Assembly: GCA_947481685.1 (NCBI GenBank)
Contig: CANKHA010000027.1
Span: forward strand, 1 to 32,256
Origin: Bradyrhizobiaceae bacterium
GTDB lineage: Bacteria > Pseudomonadota > Alphaproteobacteria > Rhizobiales > Xanthobacteraceae
DNA length: 32,256 nucleotides
Direction: 5' to 3'
The notes under the pieces are model-generated. The model searched no databases, was not told where the DNA came from, and was given only the letters and a program-made list of their open reading frames with translations. This document shows, one piece after another, positions 30,930 through 32,256 of this stretch. Every line of letters starts with the position of its first letter. The stretch's first letter is position 1. A program made the position numbers and the translations under genes.

Positions 30930-32256
30930 GTGGCGTCTTCACGCACAGTTCTGATCGCAGGCGGCGGCATCGGGGGCCTCGCCGCCGCCCTGTCGCTGGT
31001 CAAACGAGGATTTCGCGCGGTCGTCTTCGAGCAATCGCAGAAGCTTGAGCCGATCGGCGCCGGCATTCAGTTATCGCCCAACGCGATGCATGTGCTGCTG
31101 GACCTCGGCCTGGGCGAGGCGCTGAAGCCGCATATTGTTGCTCCCGAGCATGTCCGCATCCGCAAGGCCAGCACTGGCGGGGACATTGTCCGCGTGCCGC
31201 TGGGCAAGTTTGTCGAGGAACGCTACGGCGCGCCTTACTGGCTCATTCATCGCGGCGACCTTCAATCGGTGCTGTTGGACGCCGTGCGCGCCCAACCGGA
31301 CATCACGCTGGCGCTCGGCAGCAAGGTTCATGACTACGTCCTGCACGCCAATGGCGTCACCGCACAGGTGCTGCGTCAGGGCGTGGGTGGCGGTGAAGAA
31401 CGCTGCGTCGGACTGATTGGCGCCGACGGGCTCTGGTCCACCATTCGCGAGCGGCTGGGCTTTACCGACGCGCCGCATTTTCGCAAACGCACTGCCTGGC
31501 GAGCGGTGGTGCCGGCCGAAGCCGTTTCTGACGAGCATCGCGAGCCTGCCGTCAGTCTCTGGCTCGGACGTCATGCGCATCTGGTGCATTACCCCATCCG
31601 TGGAGGCCGCGCGATCAACATCGTCGCGATCCTGCGCGACCTGTCGCCAAAGCTGGGCTGGAACAACGCGGGCGATCGCGCCGAGCTCCAGGCGGTGTTT
31701 CACAAATGGGCGGCACCGGCACGCGACATCATCGCGGCGCCGGAGAGCTGGACGACCTGGACGCTTTACGACCGTCCCCGTATGCACCGATGGGGCGAAG
31801 GCGCCGTCACCATGATCGGCGACGCCGCCCATCCGATCCTGCCATTTCTCGCGCAAGGCGCGGGCATGGCGATCGAGGACGGCACGGTGCTGGCGGATTG
31901 CCTCGCCAAGACACCCGATAATCCGGCAGGTGCGATGCGGCGCTATGAAGCGTTGCGCAACGACCGCACCACGCGCGCGCAGAAGACGGCTTCACGCAAT
32001 GGCATGCGCTATCAGGCGTCCGGTGTCGAAGCCGCCGTGCGCAACACCGTGCTCCGGACGATGGGTGGCGCCGGCCTGCTCAAGCGCTACGACTGGCTTT
32101 ACAATTGGCGTCAAAATCCAACCGCAGAAAGCCGATCGAGCATGACCGCACGCTTTACCGCCAACGCCACAAAATCGAGAATATGTTTGGCAGGCTCAAG
32201 GACTGGCGGCGCATTCATACCCGTTACGACCGATGCGCCCACACCTTCATGTCAGC
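30930..32256 (+). CDS. FAD-dependent monooxygenase, 3' end replaced by IS sequence
   Basis: This class A flavoprotein hydroxylase resembles salicylate and 3-hydroxybenzoate 6-hydroxylases. Motifs: FAD-binding GGGIGGLAAALSLV (11-24), ARG-E (VVFEQ), the DG motif GADGLWSTIRERLGF, and GDAAHPILPFLAQGAGMAIEDG near 297. The start is GTG 30930; no better start is seen. Conservation runs to YDWLYNWR (about 32111), the normal end of such proteins. The frame then stays open through IS5-type sequence to the window edge, reading nonsense. The conserved protein of about 394 residues may still be functional with a foreign tail. Substrate unknown. Confidence 0.85.
   Translation, partial: MASSRTVLIAGGGIGGLAAALSLVKRGFRAVVFEQSQKLEPIGAGIQLSPNAMHVLLDLGLGEALKPHIVAPEHVRIRKASTGGDIVRVPLGKFVEERYGAPYWLIHRGDLQSVLLDAVRAQPDITLALGSKVHDYVLHANGVTAQVLRQGVGGGEERCVGLIGADGLWSTIRERLGFTDAPHFRKRTAWRAVVPAEAVSDEHREPAVSLWLGRHAHLVHYPIRGGRAINIVAILRDLSPKLGWNNAGDRAELQAVFHKWAAPARDIIAAPESWTTWTLYDRPRMHRWGEGAVTMIGDAAHPILPFLAQGAGMAIEDGTVLADCLAKTPDNPAGAMRRYEALRNDRTTRAQKTASRNGMRYQASGVEAAVRNTVLRTMGGAGLLKRYDWLYNWRQNPTAESRSSMTARFTANATKSRICLAGSRTGGAFIPVTTDAPTPSCQ
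32111..32256 (+). mobile_element. IS5-family transposase 3' fragment (partial)
   Basis: In the frame starting at 32111 the sequence reads SKSNRRKPIEHDRTLYRQRH, then KIENMFGRLKDWRRIHTRYD and RCAHTFMS up to the window edge. The RxxIENMFGRLKDWRRI...RYDR pattern is the C-terminal catalytic region (with its E) of IS5/IS427-type transposases. There is no upstream part of the transposase; its place is taken by the monooxygenase C-terminus. It is therefore a 5'-truncated IS remnant, or the edge of a rearrangement, and it continues past the window. Confidence 0.8.

Noticed and set aside
32112-32256. Genuine C-terminal extension of the monooxygenase
   Set aside because: The extra residues are low in complexity, while another frame of the same DNA encodes a clear transposase.
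1-32256. CRISPR array, tRNA or rRNA genes, prophage
   Set aside because: No regularly spaced direct repeats, cloverleaf signatures, rRNA segments or phage structural genes were recognised on either strand by eye.

Overview
This is a GC-rich, densely coded stretch of what looks like an ordinary chromosome from the order Hyphomicrobiales (Rhizobiales), probably Bradyrhizobiaceae or Xanthobacteraceae. The call rests on gene content (DUF2336, BTLCP transglutaminase-like protease, zf-CHCC protein, a DUF3126-like gene beside cysE, PAS_5 and PilZ proteins), on two sequences matching the alphaproteobacterial CtrA box, and on dispersed palindromes resembling the intergenic repeats of that group. No rRNA, tRNA, phage, plasmid-replication or CRISPR feature was recognised.

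Layout. (1) 1-540: the 3' end of an IS3-like element abuts the 5' third of a serralysin-like protease gene. (2) 690-4980: a small secreted protein, cutA, NAD kinase, a CheY-like regulator and Hpt protein pair behind a CtrA-like box, a diacylglycerol-kinase-like enzyme and a small conserved protein. (3) 4985-10054: a DUF2336 protein, an SLT-domain transglycosylase, a coupled MaoC hydratase / CoA-ester lyase pair, hisI, and an IscU-like scaffold lacking the third cysteine. (4) 10055-15785: the most unusual part, four secreted paralogues with a ClpP/crotonase-like fold (COG3904-like), all on the minus strand and interrupted only by yidD on the plus strand. Two are broken, one by a one-base frameshift and one by an in-frame TAG. 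(5) 16036-21012: thrS, a Pro-rich secreted protein, a nitroreductase behind a long inverted repeat, and a patatin-like phospholipase. (6) 21098-25717: a CBS protein, a rhomboid protease with a possible leader/terminator upstream, PAS and double-PilZ proteins, a BTLCP cysteine protease and a gamma-carbonic anhydrase. (7) 25780-30930: small membrane proteins (one behind a second CtrA-like box), a duplicated DUF3126-like protein, cysE, an alpha/beta hydrolase, a membrane protein and a CHCC zinc-finger protein. (8) 30930-32256: an FAD monooxygenase whose last codons run into the 3' part of an IS5-family transposase.

Most genes are housekeeping or signalling singletons. Clear functional pairs are regulator plus Hpt (phosphotransfer), MaoC plus CitE-like lyase (CoA-ester metabolism) and cysE plus its DUF3126-like neighbour. 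Both window ends lie in insertion-sequence fragments, as expected if this is a contig broken at repeats. The best candidate for something undescribed is the array of ClpP-fold secreted paralogues between the iscU-like gene and thrS. The leader in front of the rhomboid gene comes next.
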